Assembly (NCBI GenBank): GCA_017506865.1
Contig: JAFCMP010000538.1
Location: 558,001 to 622,000, forward strand
Direction: 5' to 3'
From: Tribonema minus
Taxonomy: Eukaryota > Sar > Xanthophyceae > Tribonematales > Tribonemataceae
Length of the DNA: 64,000 nt
The notes below the pieces were generated by a model. It saw only the letters and a list, made by a program, of their open reading frames with translations. It was not told the origin of the DNA and searched no databases. Every line of letters starts with the position of its first letter. The stretch's first letter is position 1. A program made the translations under genes and the position numbers. Positions 63,845 through 64,000 of this stretch are shown one piece after another.

Positions 63845-64000
63845 GTGAGGTTTGACAGTGGCAATTCCTGATTCTGTCACTGCTGTACAGGCGAGCCACT
63901 GTCTGTGGTGCGCGAGTCAGTGGCTGCTGTTGTGTCACGAGCCCGTGTGGTTGATCAAGGCTGGGCATCAGAGCGGCATCAAAGTCTGCTTTGTGTTCAG

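Noticed and set aside
1-64000. CRISPR arrays, operons, Shine-Dalgarno sites, tRNA or rRNA genes
   Set aside because: The window is eukaryotic with spliced genes. I found no regular direct-repeat/spacer pattern and recognised no structural RNA gene by eye. A dedicated tRNA scan was not possible.

Overview
This is nuclear DNA from a eukaryote with spliced, protein-coding genes. Introns follow GT-AG rules, most mapped exon joins are in phase 0, and spacers are rich in repeats. The content suggests a microbial alga, probably a stramenopile (heterokont) or other red-plastid lineage. That is inference from three things: a multicopy Crinkler/RHS-type P-loop NTPase family, a small two-exon protein whose signal peptide should be cleaved before a Phe (as in plastid pre-sequences of such algae), and TTAGGG-type interstitial telomere repeats. 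The species cannot be fixed from the window.

Layout. 0.6-1.5 kb (-): DnaJ-domain gene. 2.6-6.9 kb (+): complete five-exon 14-3-3 gene (249 aa). 8.1-8.8 kb (-): lone C-terminal exon of a Crinkler-type NTPase. 9.4-14.9 kb (-): non-LTR retrotransposon 'A' with one 1779-codon ORF. 15-17.8 kb: spacer with an interspersed repeat. 17.9-20.5 kb (+): Crinkler-type gene. 20.6-24.5 kb: repeats. 24.8-38.6 kb (+): a damaged short-chain dehydrogenase (SDR) gene whose first intron holds a roughly 9.8 kb non-LTR element 'B1'. 39-40.1 kb: repeat. 40.2-40.7 kb (+): small secreted or plastid-targeted protein. 41-42.5 kb: fragment of A and spacer. 42.7-45.0 kb (+): Crinkler-type gene. 45-47 kb: telomeric repeat and A fragments. 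47.3-50.7 kb (-): FCP1/SCP-type CTD phosphatase with a 3' fragment (B3) of element B in an intron. 51.0-56.4 kb (+): 5'-truncated, inactive copy B2, carrying a perfect hairpin insertion. 57.5-58.0 kb: two exon-like segments. 59.1-60.7 kb (+): Crinkler-type gene. 61.1-63.9 kb (+): polyQ/Ala-rich gene running toward the right edge.

Two patterns stand out. First, in three unrelated host genes (DnaJ, 14-3-3, SDR) the end of an exon, together with its splice site, has been copied one to several times into the neighbouring intron. I know of no standard element that does this. Second, both retrotransposon families carry a C-terminal Cys-Cys-His-Cys finger plus restriction-like endonuclease region, and their copies end at GTAC. 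Two copies of B are flanked by perfect 7-bp target duplications that begin with GTAC, which implies a sequence-preferring integrase activity. The full-length B element also encodes an OTU-like cysteine protease region upstream of its reverse transcriptase.
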